64,000 bases of DNA from Flavobacteriaceae bacterium UBA3611 (GCA_002375495.1 DFLU01000010.1:424504-488503), one strand, 5' to 3'; positions 26,904 to 36,114 are shown, counted from the stretch's first letter. The notes: generated by a model not told the origin, from the sequence alone. Numbers and translations: made by a program.

Positions 26904-27218
26904 CGCAGGCCGCCTTATCGCTCTGTCCCGATCGGGATCGGGGAGGAAAGTCCGGACACCATAGGGAAGCATAGCGGCTAACAGCCGTCGGTCACGCCAG
27001 CGGCGCGATTAGGACCAGTGCAACAGAAAGAATGTACAGGTAATGCTGTAGTGAAACCAGGTAAACTCTATGCGGTGAAATGCCACGTAAACCAGCGCTA
27101 AGGGTTCCCGCCCAATGCTGGAGGGTAGGCAGCTAGAGCGTTGCAGCAATGTAACGTCCAGATAAATGATAAGGATCACGCCATAGGCGTGAGACAGAAT
27201 CCGGCTTATAGGCCTGCA
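26904..27218 (+). ncRNA. rnpB: RNase P RNA, bacterial class A
   Basis: Catalytic RNA that matures tRNA 5' ends. Diagnostic conserved blocks: 'GAGGAAAGTCCGGACACC' from 26943 and 'ACAGAATCCGGCTTAT' from 27194. P1 is closed by GCAGGCC (26905-26911) with GGCCTGC (27211-27217). The length of about 315 nt is slightly short of typical class A. Its 3' end overlaps the last codons of the converging STAS-like gene by about 13 nt. It lies head-to-head with dnaX, whose start is about 90 nt to the left. Confidence 0.95.
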
Positions 27219-27598
27219 TTTTTTAAATGATCTCCCAAGAGTTGAAGACTCCACTCTTTTGCTTCTTCAATCGAATCGAAAATTTCAAACTGGCCATCGT
27301 AAAATTTTTGCTCGAATAAGGCTGTTTTTTTAGCTGCGTCTGTATGGCACACTACGGCAATTCCTAATAATTCAGGATGCTTGTAATTGCTCAATAAATT
27401 GGGATCTATGGTATAATCGTATGCACGGTTGGCAATAGAAACAAAGGGCCGGTCTTTATAATAGGTAGAGAATACTTCAAAAAGTTGTTGTAAGTATTTT
27501 TTGCCAAATGTCACTCCTTCTTTTATGGTAGAAACAACAAAATGTTCATACACTTCGATTTCAGCAAACTCTAAATCAATGGTCTTTGATGCGGTCAT
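27206..27598 (-). CDS. Small STAS-like protein, paralogue 1
   Basis: A 130-residue cytoplasmic protein of unknown function. It aligns by eye with the two proteins at 44791-45171 and 45355-45741. Shared elements: an N-terminal acidic/aromatic strand, 'EGVTF' near 30, 'DRPFVSIANR' near 55, 'YTIDP' near 66, then 'LLGIAVVCHT', and 'YDGQFEIFDSIEEAKEW' near the end. The strand/helix order suggests a STAS/SpoIIAA-like fold; that is inference. Its final codons overlap the 3' end of rnpB on the other strand. Confidence 0.7.
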   Translation of the reverse strand: MTASKTIDLEFAEIEVYEHFVVSTIKEGVTFGKKYLQQLFEVFSTYYKDRPFVSIANRAYDYTIDPNLLSNYKHPELLGIAVVCHTDAAKKTALFEQKFYDGQFEIFDSIEEAKEWSLQLLGDHLKNAGL

Positions 27599-27765
27599 TA
27601 ATTAAATGTACAAAATTATTTTATACAATTAATATACAGTAAGTTGCAATTTGAAATATGCTGTGATTTAAGTTGCCTCCCTTAGAAATATTCTATAATT
27701 GAATAGATTTAACACGTAGCGAAGTAGCGTGAAATTACTTTAGATTTAGAAATGCTTTACGCCCT

Positions 27766-28299
27766 TCAACTAAAAAAGCTGAATACAGATCCACCGTACT
27801 TTCTCGCTTCTTCAAAATTTGGAAATTCGCTCAAATCGAGGTGTTTTGTATGCTCAACAATGAGAAGTCCGTCATCTTTCAGCATATCTTTGTCCATAAT
27901 TTTCGCCACCAATTCAGAAAGTTCATCAAGTTCGAAGTTGTAGGGTGGGTCTGCGAAAATGATATCGAACTTTTCGTTGCTAGTATGAATGAATTTTAGC
28001 ACATCGGCTTTTACAGTTGTAATAGGAAATTCTAGTTCTTCCGCTATTTTTTGAATGTACCCCACACAGCCATAATGCGCATCTACGCTGGTTACCTTTT
28101 CGCTTCCACGCGAACAAAACTCAAAACCAATATTACCGGTACCCGCAAACAAGTCGAGAATGTTAGTTTCGGGAAAATAAAAACGATTGTTAAGTATGTT
28201 GAACAGTGCCTCTTTTGCAAAATCGGTTGTGGGTCGAACGGGTAAGTTTTTAGGAGCCGTTAAACGTTTTCCTTTATGTGATCCTGATATAATTCGCAC
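27766..28299 (-). CDS. rsmD: 16S rRNA (guanine(966)-N2)-methyltransferase RsmD
   Basis: SAM-dependent methyltransferase acting on G966 of 16S rRNA. 177 residues, usual size. Family N-terminus 'MRIISGSHKGKRLTAP' and 'VRPTTDFAKEALFNIL'; SAM motif 'ILDLFAGTGNIGFEFCSRG' at about 47-65; catalytic 'FADPPYNF' at about 117-124. It lies 4 nt downstream of the DUF3822 gene, an association common in flavobacteria. Confidence 0.95.
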   Translation of the reverse strand: MRIISGSHKGKRLTAPKNLPVRPTTDFAKEALFNILNNRFYFPETNILDLFAGTGNIGFEFCSRGSEKVTSVDAHYGCVGYIQKIAEELEFPITTVKADVLKFIHTSNEKFDIIFADPPYNFELDELSELVAKIMDKDMLKDDGLLIVEHTKHLDLSEFPNFEEARKYGGSVFSFFS

Positions 28300-28303
28300 A
28301 GTT

Positions 28304-29050
28304 TTAAGTGTTTTTCAGTAAAAAATATTGGTGAGCGTCGGTTCCATCAATCGAGAGGGAAGCTTCTTCATAACCCACAGAAATGTTGCGGATATAGGTG
28401 TATAGAATGGCATAGGTAGCGTCATCTTCAGAGACGGCACCGAGTAGTACGGTTTCAACACTTTCGGGACTCCACTTTAATTGCTCAAACGCAAAGAGTA
28501 CATAATAGGCTAAATCTTCAGGGGTTCTGTAGGGGTAGGTATTGCAGAGGACTAAGGCTCCGCTATCGATCAACACCAAATCTATCTCGTCTCTTCCCAC
28601 ATGTACATACACCTTCTTGGTGTCTCCAGATTGCTCTTTTTTAAGAAGCTGTTGTAGCAACAGGGTAGTGGCGTGGTAGTACTGAAAACTCCCAAAGGTG
28701 TCAAAAAAGTAGTTATTTACATTCACCAAAGGCACATAAACTACATGAATTTTGTGTTCATCAACCGTGTCATAGGCAATAAAATCGCCTGCCAGGATTT
28801 TGGTGTTGAACTTCAAATATTCACTGAGCTTGGTTTCATCAAAAAGAGTATCGGGAACTAAGGTATACGTGCTATGGGCATAGATAACGGTTATTTCGGT
28901 ACAGGCCTTGAGTAAAGGTTCGTTTTCTATTTCAGCTTTGAGCGCGACTAGTAGATCTTGCGGATTGTATTGTGAACTAAACTTACGTTCTGAAAAATGT
29001 AGGACTTCATTCTCGTTTGGAGATTTCACCAAAAAAGAAAGTCCGGTCAA
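28304..29050 (-). CDS. DUF3822 family protein
   Basis: A protein of at least 248 residues with an actin-like (ASKHA) look: 'KVYVHVGRDEIDLVLIDSGALVLCNTYPYRTPEDLAYYVLFAFEQLKW' is the family signature. Function unknown. The listed TTG start is probably not the true one. In-frame codons upstream read SLSVQVTLTGLSF, matching the N-terminus I remember for this family, and the frame stays open to a stop at 29111-29113. Between them only CTG or ATA could initiate. It is between a membrane-anchored protein gene and rsmD in one leftward operon. Confidence 0.8.
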   Translation of the reverse strand: MTGLSFLVKSPNENEVLHFSERKFSSQYNPQDLLVALKAEIENEPLLKACTEITVIYAHSTYTLVPDTLFDETKLSEYLKFNTKILAGDFIAYDTVDEHKIHVVYVPLVNVNNYFFDTFGSFQYYHATTLLLQQLLKKEQSGDTKKVYVHVGRDEIDLVLIDSGALVLCNTYPYRTPEDLAYYVLFAFEQLKWSPESVETVLLGAVSEDDATYAILYTYIRNISVGYEEASLSIDGTDAHQYFLLKNT

Positions 29051-29090
29051 TGTTACTTGAACGGACAGACTATTTCCTATAGTGGATATG

Positions 29091-29762
29091 TTATTGCTTT
29101 TTTGCAGTTTCTAAGTTTTTAGGCCAGTTTCCACTGGTATTTATTTCGTTCATAGAACCTACTTTAATGTATTCTCCATTCACCCCATCTACAGAAACTA
29201 CCTGAAGTTCTTGCGCCATCAAATCTTTATCAAGGTCTGAAAGAAGTACCGTTTTTGGAACTCGTGCTTCAAAAACTGAATAGGTTACGTCGTTCTTAGT
29301 TAATTTCCCTGCTTTCAATTCAATTTTCGAATCAACATCTTCAACTGGGATGTTCATCATTGTTTTATATCGATCAGTACCACCGTACAATGAATCTCTC
29401 ACGGGAGTAAAACGCAGTGTATCTACGATAATTTCTTCTAAAATATAACCTCCTGTCAAGGGATCTAGTCCGAAGGCCTTATTTTTTTCTACATCAGCAA
29501 AACTAGTGTCGCGTCGTTGTGTAATGGCAAATTTTGCTGTATCAATAAATTGCACTAAACTATCGAAGCTACCTGTAAAGTCGCCAACGATTTCTTGGTG
29601 TGCCAATTGTGCCGCCTGAATATCTTGTAAGTTCACGATTACCTTTTTGTACCGTGCTTCTTTTATCTTATTGAATTCGATAGGCCCTGTGATAGAACCG
29701 TATAACTTGTAGCCTAAGAATATGATGGCAATCCACAGAACAATTTGAAGTACAATTTTCAT
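29091..29762 (-). CDS. Conserved membrane-anchored protein, unknown function
   Basis: The start is taken at the ATG at 29762 (MKIVLQIVLWIAIIFLGYKLY), giving 223 residues with one N-terminal membrane helix (about 3-22). The rest is periplasmic, with 'IEFNKIKEARYKKVIVNLQDIQAAQLAHQEIVGDFTGSFDSLVQFID', a pilin-like helix pattern seen in uncharacterised flavobacterial proteins. No enzymatic motif. It precedes DUF3822 and rsmD in the same orientation. Function is not known. Confidence 0.75.
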   Translation of the reverse strand: MKIVLQIVLWIAIIFLGYKLYGSITGPIEFNKIKEARYKKVIVNLQDIQAAQLAHQEIVGDFTGSFDSLVQFIDTAKFAITQRRDTSFADVEKNKAFGLDPLTGGYILEEIIVDTLRFTPVRDSLYGGTDRYKTMMNIPVEDVDSKIELKAGKLTKNDVTYSVFEARVPKTVLLSDLDKDLMAQELQVVSVDGVNGEYIKVGSMNEINTSGNWPKNLETAKKQ

Positions 29763-29891
29763 TAGATATGATTGTTTAATTTTAAAATTTATCTTTTTTT
29801 GGTCTGTCACAAATCTACAATATTTTTTTGTTCGTTCCCCTAAATTCTGAAAAAAACCTACCTATCTTTAGCCTTTGAACCTTCTTGTTTT

Positions 29892-31322
29892 ATGGACGCT
29901 TCCCGCTTTTACAGCTTATTGAAACACGATTTTGCACATACCCCTACTGCAAAACAGGAAGTTACCCTACAATTATTATCGAAGTTTATCCTAAGCGATT
30001 CCAAAGATGAAGTCTTCTTATTAAAAGGATATGCAGGAACGGGTAAGACCACCTTGGTGGGTACCCTAGTAAAAAATCTATGGAAAGCACAGAAGTCATT
30101 TTCACTATTGGCCCCTACTGGGCGAGCGGCTAAAGTTATCGGCAACTACGCCGGAAAACAAGCGCTTACCATCCATAAAAAGATATATGTTCCAAAAAGC
30201 GAAAGTGGTGGGGGTGTTTCGTTTACCCTTCAAAAAAACAAAAGCAAGAACGTACTTTTTATTGTAGATGAGGCATCTATGATCCCAGATGTGGCACAAG
30301 AATCTAAATTGTTCGAAAATGGCTCGTTGCTAGACGACCTCATGGAATTTGTTTACAGTGGCAATAATTGTAAACTGTTGCTCATTGGCGACACTGCCCA
30401 GTTGCCTCCTGTGAAGTTAAGTCTGAGCCCTGCGCTTGACGCTAGAATTCTAGAGAGTCACTATAATAAGGAAGTCATCACTATCGAACTGGACGAGGTT
30501 GTGCGCCAACAATCTGATAGCGGTATTTTACACAATGCCACAAAATTGCGCAATGTGTTGGACTCTGGTATATATGAAAGTTTTAAATTTTCAGAATTGG
30601 CATTTCCAGAAGTTGTGCGTCCACAAGATGGACACGAACTACAAGAAGCCATTAGCGACTGCTACCATAACCAAGGTAATGAAGACACCGTTATTATTGT
30701 ACGTTCTAATAAAAGAGCCAATCTTTATAATCAGAACATTCGCAATCGGATTTTATTTCAGGAAGAAGAATTGTCTGCAGGAGATTACCTCATGGTGGTA
30801 AAAAATAATTATCATTGGCTGAAACCAACCAGTGAAGCAGGATTTATTGCCAACGGTGATATTATTAAAGTACTTGAAATTTTCACATTTAAAGAATTGT
30901 ATGGTTTTCGCTTCGCGGAAGTGCAAGTACAGATGATTGATTATCCCAAGATGAAACCTTTTGAAACAGTACTCCTTTTAGACACGCTCGTTTCTGAAAC
31001 TTCCTCGCTTTCGTATGAAGAATCGAACCAATTGTACCAAGAGGTGATGAAAGACTACCAAAATGAAAAGAGCAAGTATAAAAAGTTCTTGGCGGTAAAA
31101 AACAATAAGTATTTTAACGCACTACAGGTAAAATTTTCCTATGCCATCACCTGTCACAAGTCGCAAGGGGGTCAATGGAATACCGTTTTTGTAGAACAAC
31201 CTTATCTGCCTAACGGAATAGACAAAGAATACCTTCGCTGGTTGTACACCGCGGTGACCCGCGCCAAGGAAAAATTGTACCTCATTGGTTTTAAAAATGA
31301 ATTTTTTGAGGAACTAGAGTAA
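29892..31322 (+). CDS. RecD-like/UvrD-C ATP-dependent DNA helicase
   Basis: A 476-residue superfamily 1 helicase. Walker A 'LKGYAGTGKTTLVGTLV' is at about 43-59, motif Ia 'LLAPTGRAAKVI', Walker B 'LFIVDEASMI', motif III 'LLIGDTAQLPPV', and the C-terminal motifs 'AITCHKSQGGQW' and 'LYTAVTRAKEKLYLIG'. This is the RecD/Dda/Pif1-like architecture without RecBC subunits nearby, so it acts alone, probably on stalled forks or recombination intermediates. The single gene is followed by the KdsB-KdnB fusion. Confidence 0.9.
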   Translation: MDASRFYSLLKHDFAHTPTAKQEVTLQLLSKFILSDSKDEVFLLKGYAGTGKTTLVGTLVKNLWKAQKSFSLLAPTGRAAKVIGNYAGKQALTIHKKIYVPKSESGGGVSFTLQKNKSKNVLFIVDEASMIPDVAQESKLFENGSLLDDLMEFVYSGNNCKLLLIGDTAQLPPVKLSLSPALDARILESHYNKEVITIELDEVVRQQSDSGILHNATKLRNVLDSGIYESFKFSELAFPEVVRPQDGHELQEAISDCYHNQGNEDTVIIVRSNKRANLYNQNIRNRILFQEEELSAGDYLMVVKNNYHWLKPTSEAGFIANGDIIKVLEIFTFKELYGFRFAEVQVQMIDYPKMKPFETVLLLDTLVSETSSLSYEESNQLYQEVMKDYQNEKSKYKKFLAVKNNKYFNALQVKFSYAITCHKSQGGQWNTVFVEQPYLPNGIDKEYLRWLYTAVTRAKEKLYLIGFKNEFFEELE

Positions 31323-31344
31323 ACCTTTCTTCTTTTCTAGCATC

Positions 31345-31371
31345 TTGAACGTAGATAATTATATATTTTTG
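31345..31371 (+). promoter_or_regulatory. Promoter of the kdsB-kdnB fusion
   Basis: TTG (31345-31347), 16-nt spacer, TATTTTTG (31364-31371), ending 26 nt before the TTG start codon. The -7 box is a full match to TAnnTTTG. Confidence 0.55.
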
Positions 31372-31397
31372 CTCACTTCAACGTAAAATAGACCGAA

Positions 31398-33227
31398 TTG
31401 AAAATAATAGCAATGATCCCTGCGCGGTACGGCGCATCTCGATTTCCAGGAAAATTAATGCAAGATCTTGGCGGCAAGCCAGTGATTGTTCGAACGTATG
31501 AAGCCACAAAGGCTACAAAGCTTTTTGATGAAGTTTACGTAGTTACCGATAGCGATATCATCTTCAACGAAATAGAACTCAATGGAGGAAAAGCCATCAT
31601 GAGTAAAAAAGAACACGATTGTGGTAGCGACCGGATCGCTGAGGCGGTAGAACACATGGATGTAGATATTATCGTGAACGTTCAAGGGGACGAACCTTTT
31701 ACCAGTAAACTAGGTCTCGAACAAGTATTGGCTGTTTTTAACGGTGCAGATGCAGATAAAATAGATTTGGCATCGCTCATGACCGAAATTTACGATTGGA
31801 AAGAGATTAGCGACCCGAACGCAGTGAAAGTTGTGGTAGACAAAAACAACTTCGCACAGTATTTTTCACGATCTCCCATTCCGTACCCGAGAGACAAAAA
31901 CGTTTCTGTACAATACTATAAACACAAAGGAATCTATGCGTTTAGAAAAGAGGCCTTAATGGATTTCCATAAGTTACCAATGCGTGCCTTGGAAGCTGCA
32001 GAAAAAATTGAATGTATCCGTTATCTAGAATATGGAAAGAATATAAAAATGGCAATTAATAATAATGAAGGTATCGAAATTGATACTCCAGAAGATTTAA
32101 TACGAGCAAATAGAGCGTTAAAAGAAAGTTCTACGACTGCGGTGAACAATAAATACCGAAACTTCCCAATGGTACCGAAAGTGATATTCGGACAAGGAAG
32201 TTTTGATCAGTTGCCATCTATTTTAGCCGATAAGCGGAAAGAACAGGCACCTTTCATCTATCTGGTAGACGACGTTTTCAAAAAAAATGAAGCCTTTTTA
32301 GACAAACTCACCCTACGATTTAACGACAAGTTGCTTTTTGTTTCTACCTTAGAGGAGCCAAAAACCGAACAGGTTGATACGATTGTAAAAAATATTAAAA
32401 ACGAATTTACCTATCTGCCTTCAGGTATCATCGGTATTGGTGGGGGAAGTGTACTCGACCTCGCGAAAGCAGTTTCTCTTTTGTTAACCAACAAGGGTAG
32501 TGCAGCCGATTATCAAGGTTGGGATTTACTTTCTAACAAAGGAGTGTATCACGTTGGTATTCCTACCATTTCGGGTACAGGTGCAGAAGTTTCTAGAACC
32601 GCAATTTTAACGGGTCCCGAGAAAAAATTAGGCCTCAACAGTGATTTCACACCCTACGATCAGGTGGTGTTAGATCCAGATCTAACGCAAGGGGTTCCTA
32701 AAAACCAGTGGTTTTTTACCGGAATGGATTGTTTTATTCATTGTGTAGAATCTCTAAACGGAACTTTCCTTAATGCTTTTAGCGAAAGTTATGGCGAGAA
32801 GGCATACGACCTGTGTAAAGAGATTTTCCTAACCGAAAATTTATCTGATGCAGAATCGCGAGCAAAACTAATGATGGCTTCTTGGCACGGTGGGATGAGC
32901 ATTGCGTACTCCCAAGTAGGAGTGGCGCACGCGATGAGTTACGGACTTTCATACGTGTTGGGTACAAAGCACGGCGTAGGAAACTGTATTGTTTTTGACC
33001 ATTTGCATGAATATTACCCAAAAGATGTTGCACTTTTTAAGGAAATGGTAAAGATGCACAACATCACCATCCCGCAAAATGTTTGTTCCAACCTTACCGA
33101 AGACCAAATGGAAACAATGATCGATATTGCATTGAGCCTTGTTCCACTTTGGGAAAATGCCTTGGGTGATGATTGGGAAAATATTATGACACGTGATAAA
33201 TTGAAAGAGCTATATTTGAAAATGTAG
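31398..33227 (+). CDS. kdsB-kdnB: Fusion: CMP-Kdo synthetase (KdsB) + Kdo 8-oxidase (KdnB)
   Basis: One 609-residue frame with two enzymes. Residues 1-243 are 3-deoxy-manno-octulosonate cytidylyltransferase: 'IPARYGASRFPGKLM' (7-21), 'NVQGDEPF' (94-101), 'HKGIYAFRKEAL' and 'EIDTPEDL'. Residues about 252-609 are an iron-type alcohol dehydrogenase close to KdnB of Shewanella: GGGS at 348-351, 'GIPTISGTGAEVSRTA' from 387, metal ligands Asp444, His448, His511 and His525. KdnB oxidises Kdo at C8 ahead of transamination to 8-amino-Kdo, and KdsB activates the sugar for lipid A core synthesis. KdnA is not in this window. Start is a TTG. Confidence 0.92.
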   Translation: MKIIAMIPARYGASRFPGKLMQDLGGKPVIVRTYEATKATKLFDEVYVVTDSDIIFNEIELNGGKAIMSKKEHDCGSDRIAEAVEHMDVDIIVNVQGDEPFTSKLGLEQVLAVFNGADADKIDLASLMTEIYDWKEISDPNAVKVVVDKNNFAQYFSRSPIPYPRDKNVSVQYYKHKGIYAFRKEALMDFHKLPMRALEAAEKIECIRYLEYGKNIKMAINNNEGIEIDTPEDLIRANRALKESSTTAVNNKYRNFPMVPKVIFGQGSFDQLPSILADKRKEQAPFIYLVDDVFKKNEAFLDKLTLRFNDKLLFVSTLEEPKTEQVDTIVKNIKNEFTYLPSGIIGIGGGSVLDLAKAVSLLLTNKGSAADYQGWDLLSNKGVYHVGIPTISGTGAEVSRTAILTGPEKKLGLNSDFTPYDQVVLDPDLTQGVPKNQWFFTGMDCFIHCVESLNGTFLNAFSESYGEKAYDLCKEIFLTENLSDAESRAKLMMASWHGGMSIAYSQVGVAHAMSYGLSYVLGTKHGVGNCIVFDHLHEYYPKDVALFKEMVKMHNITIPQNVCSNLTEDQMETMIDIALSLVPLWENALGDDWENIMTRDKLKELYLKM

Positions 33228-33240
33228 TACAATACCATAT

Positions 33241-33777
33241 TTGGGACTTTCAAAATTTATATTTAATAAACTTCTAGGCTGGAGCATCGACGGCGACTTC
33301 GATAGGTCCATTAAGAAATCGGTAATCATTGTGGTGCCGCATACGAGCTGGCATGACTTCTATATCGGTGTCTTCACACGACGCATTCTCAAAATTGAAA
33401 TCAATTTCGTGGGGAAGCGCGAGTTGTTTAAACCGCCTTTTGGTTGGTACTTCAAATGGATGGGTGGCGCGGCACTAGACCGAACACCAGGCCAGAATAA
33501 AGTTGAAGCGATTGCTAAGGTTTTTGAAGGAAAAGAAGAATTTAGGTTGTCTTTGGCCCCCGAGGGCACGCGAAAAAAGGTACTCGCCTGGAAAACAGGC
33601 TTCTATTTTATTGCTTTAAAGGCAAATGTTCCTATCATTCCAGTAGCATTCGATTATAGCACCAAAACGGTCGTGATACACGACGCATTTTATCCAACAG
33701 GTGATATTGAAACTGACATGCCCGTTCTAAGAAAATTATATCAGGGCGTGATCGGCAAAAAGCCTGAATTTACATAA
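33241..33777 (+). CDS. PlsC-like lysophospholipid acyltransferase
   Basis: A 178-residue protein with the acyltransferase HX4D motif (His34-Asp39 in 'PHTSWHDFYIG') and 'LAPEGTRKK' at about 109-117. 'VGKRELFKPPFGWYFKWMGGAALDR' between them is typical of 1-acyl-glycerol-3-phosphate acyltransferase relatives. It is shorter than PlsC and lacks an N-terminal membrane helix. The start is a TTG 14 nt after the kdsB-kdnB stop, so it is probably co-transcribed. A role in membrane lipid or lipid A acylation is possible but not shown. Confidence 0.85.
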   Translation: MGLSKFIFNKLLGWSIDGDFDRSIKKSVIIVVPHTSWHDFYIGVFTRRILKIEINFVGKRELFKPPFGWYFKWMGGAALDRTPGQNKVEAIAKVFEGKEEFRLSLAPEGTRKKVLAWKTGFYFIALKANVPIIPVAFDYSTKTVVIHDAFYPTGDIETDMPVLRKLYQGVIGKKPEFT

Positions 33778-33825
33778 GCTAGGTTTCAGACAAATTCTTT
33801 GTAGCTTTACTAAAATCGATTCAAA

Positions 33826-35244
33826 ATGAAAACTTTAACCCTTTTATTCACCTTTACAATTTGTTTTGCCTCTATTGCACAAACGCCATGTGAAAATGGT
33901 ACTGCTGGCCCTTTTGAATGTAGCAAGGTTGATTTGCTCTCTCAAGTGACCTTGGCAACTATGAATTCGGTTAAGGCGAATGACTCTTGGGGTTGGACCG
34001 ACCCTATGGACGGGAAAGAATACGCACTTATTTGCTTAAATGAAGCTACTGCTTTTATCGATGTCTCTGATCCTGTGAATCCTATCTATTTAGGGCAATT
34101 ACCTGGTGAGAGTACAGAACATACTACCTGGAGGGATGTAAAAACCTATAATAATTATGCCTTTATTGTAAGTGAAGATGATGGACATGGAATGCAGGTT
34201 TTTGATTTAACAAAGCTGCGTAATGTAGCCAATCCGCCAGTTACTTTTACAAAAGATGCTTATTATGACGGATTCGGAAAGGCACATAATATTATAATTA
34301 ATGAAGATACCGGATTTGCTTATGCTGTAGGTAGTGATACTTTTAACGAGGGACCACATTTTATAAATATTCAAGATCCACTGAATCCGATAGCAGCTGG
34401 AGGTCATGCTGCCAATGGCTATTGTCACGACGCACAAGTGGTGATTTATGATGGTCCGGATGCAGATTATACTGGTAGGGAAATCCTTTTTGGAAGTAAT
34501 GAAGATGAAATCGTTATCGAAGACGTTACTGATAAATCGAATGTAGTTACTATTAGCACGATTACATATTCCAATTTTAATTACACCCATCAAGGGTGGC
34601 TTACTGAAGATCAACGTTATTTCATTCTAGGGGATGAAACCGACGAAATAAATACGGGGATCAACTCACGAACCCTAGTTTTTGATTTTCAGGACCTAGA
34701 TGATCCGCAGTTCAAATTTGCGTATACTGGTCCGTCGCCGGCAACCGATCACAATGGCTATATAAAAGGAAATAAGTTCTATTTGGCGAACAATGCTGCT
34801 GGATTTCGAATGATTGATATATCAGATATTGCGAATAATGTTATGACTGAAATCGCTTTTTTTGATAGCTATCCAACAAACAATCAAGCAGGGTTTAATG
34901 GTGCTTGGAATGTGTATCCCTATTTTGAAAGTGGTAATATTATCATTAGCGATAGATCGGAGGGGATGTTGTTAGTGCGGCCCCTAAGTACTTTAGGTGT
35001 TGATGAGCAAAAGCAATTGGTATTTGAGATATTTCCCAACCCAACCCATGGCAACATCACTATTAAATCATCCAGTGGAACAATTGACTCTGTAACAATC
35101 ACTGAGGTTTCGGGAAAACAAGTATATGCTGAAACGGCTGTTTTAGATGGTATTTCTAAAGAAATAGATATATCGGCATTGTCTAACGGACTTTATATCG
35201 TAACCGTAAACAATACTGAGAGTCATAAAGTTATTAAGCAATAA
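33826..35244 (+). CDS. Choice-of-anchor B family protein, T9SS type A
   Basis: A 472-residue secreted protein. Signal peptide at 1-19. The body is a beta-propeller of the choice-of-anchor B / LVIVD type: 'WGWTDPMDGKEYALICLNEATAFIDVSDPVNPIYLGQLP', 'TWRDVKTYNNYAFIVSEDDGHGMQVFDL', 'ANGYCHDAQVVIYDGPDADYTGREILFGSNED', 'TYTHQGWLTEDQRYFILGDE'-like blocks. A C-terminal T9SS sorting domain (FEIFPNPTHGNITI...GLYIVTVNNTESHKVIKQ) follows. Function unknown; cell-surface display is expected. Confidence 0.92.
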   Translation: MKTLTLLFTFTICFASIAQTPCENGTAGPFECSKVDLLSQVTLATMNSVKANDSWGWTDPMDGKEYALICLNEATAFIDVSDPVNPIYLGQLPGESTEHTTWRDVKTYNNYAFIVSEDDGHGMQVFDLTKLRNVANPPVTFTKDAYYDGFGKAHNIIINEDTGFAYAVGSDTFNEGPHFINIQDPLNPIAAGGHAANGYCHDAQVVIYDGPDADYTGREILFGSNEDEIVIEDVTDKSNVVTISTITYSNFNYTHQGWLTEDQRYFILGDETDEINTGINSRTLVFDFQDLDDPQFKFAYTGPSPATDHNGYIKGNKFYLANNAAGFRMIDISDIANNVMTEIAFFDSYPTNNQAGFNGAWNVYPYFESGNIIISDRSEGMLLVRPLSTLGVDEQKQLVFEIFPNPTHGNITIKSSSGTIDSVTITEVSGKQVYAETAVLDGISKEIDISALSNGLYIVTVNNTESHKVIKQ

Positions 35245-35296
35245 AATTAATTAGAGTATTGCTTTAGATATATCAATGAGTTCTTGTAAGAATTGA

Positions 35297-36031
35297 TTAT
35301 CCTTCAGAAGATTCTTCCATAGTGTGGTATACATTCTGAACATCGTCGTCTTCTTCAAGCTTTTCGATCAGTTTTTCTACGTCTTCTGCTTGTTCTGGAG
35401 ATAATTTTTTGGTGATTTGCGGAATGCGTTCAAAACCAGAAGATATAATTTCAATATTGTTATCTTCTAAATACGATTGGATATTTCCGAAGCTCTCAAA
35501 CGGCGCATAAATCATAACGCCAGGCTCTTCTTCATCTTCATTGTTGAAAATTTCTTCCACACCAAAATCGATAAGCTCCAATTCTAACTCTTCCATATCT
35601 AAATCGTCTGCCTTAATTCGGAAGTTACACACATGGTCGAACATAAAAACGGTAGAACCTGATGTTCCCAGGCTTCCATCTGTTTTATTAAAATAGGAAC
35701 GTACATTGGCCACGGTTCGGGTGTTATTGTCGGTAGCAGTCTCAATGAGTACCGCAATACCGTGTTGTGCATATCCTTCAAAAAGCACCTCTTTATAATC
35801 GCCCAGACTTTTGTCGCTCGCACGTTTTATGGCGCGTTCCACATTATCTTTGGGCATGTTTACAGCCTTGGCATTCTGTATTACCGCACGCAGTCGAGAA
35901 TTGCTATCGGGGTCTGGCCCTCCTTCTTTCACGGCCATGACAATGTCTTTGCCAATACGTGTAAAGGCCTTGGACATCGCAGACCAACGCTTCATTTTTC
36001 TTGCTTTTCTGAATTCAAAAGCTCTTCCCAT
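35297..36031 (-). CDS. yebC: YebC/PmpR family protein
   Basis: A 244-residue protein of the TACO1/YebC family. N-terminal 'FEFRKARKMKRWSAMSKAFTRIGKDIVMAVKEGGPDPDSNSRLR' and 'KAVNMPKDNVERAIKRAS' are the signature; 'GYAQHGIAVLIETATDNNTRTVANVRSYFNKTDGSLG' follows. Members have been described as transcriptional regulators and, more recently, as ribosome-associated factors that relieve stalling at proline-rich stretches. The first residues, MGRAFEFRKARKMKRW, differ from the usual MAGHSKW start and fit a Bacteroidota subgroup. Confidence 0.95.
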   Translation of the reverse strand: MGRAFEFRKARKMKRWSAMSKAFTRIGKDIVMAVKEGGPDPDSNSRLRAVIQNAKAVNMPKDNVERAIKRASDKSLGDYKEVLFEGYAQHGIAVLIETATDNNTRTVANVRSYFNKTDGSLGTSGSTVFMFDHVCNFRIKADDLDMEELELELIDFGVEEIFNNEDEEEPGVMIYAPFESFGNIQSYLEDNNIEIISSGFERIPQITKKLSPEQAEDVEKLIEKLEEDDDVQNVYHTMEESSEG

Positions 36032-36114
36032 AGAATAGGTTTTTATTGAGTTATGCTGGCATCAAATATAAAAATTCCGAAATCCAATTTGCAAATTTTG
36101 ATACGGTATTTTCG

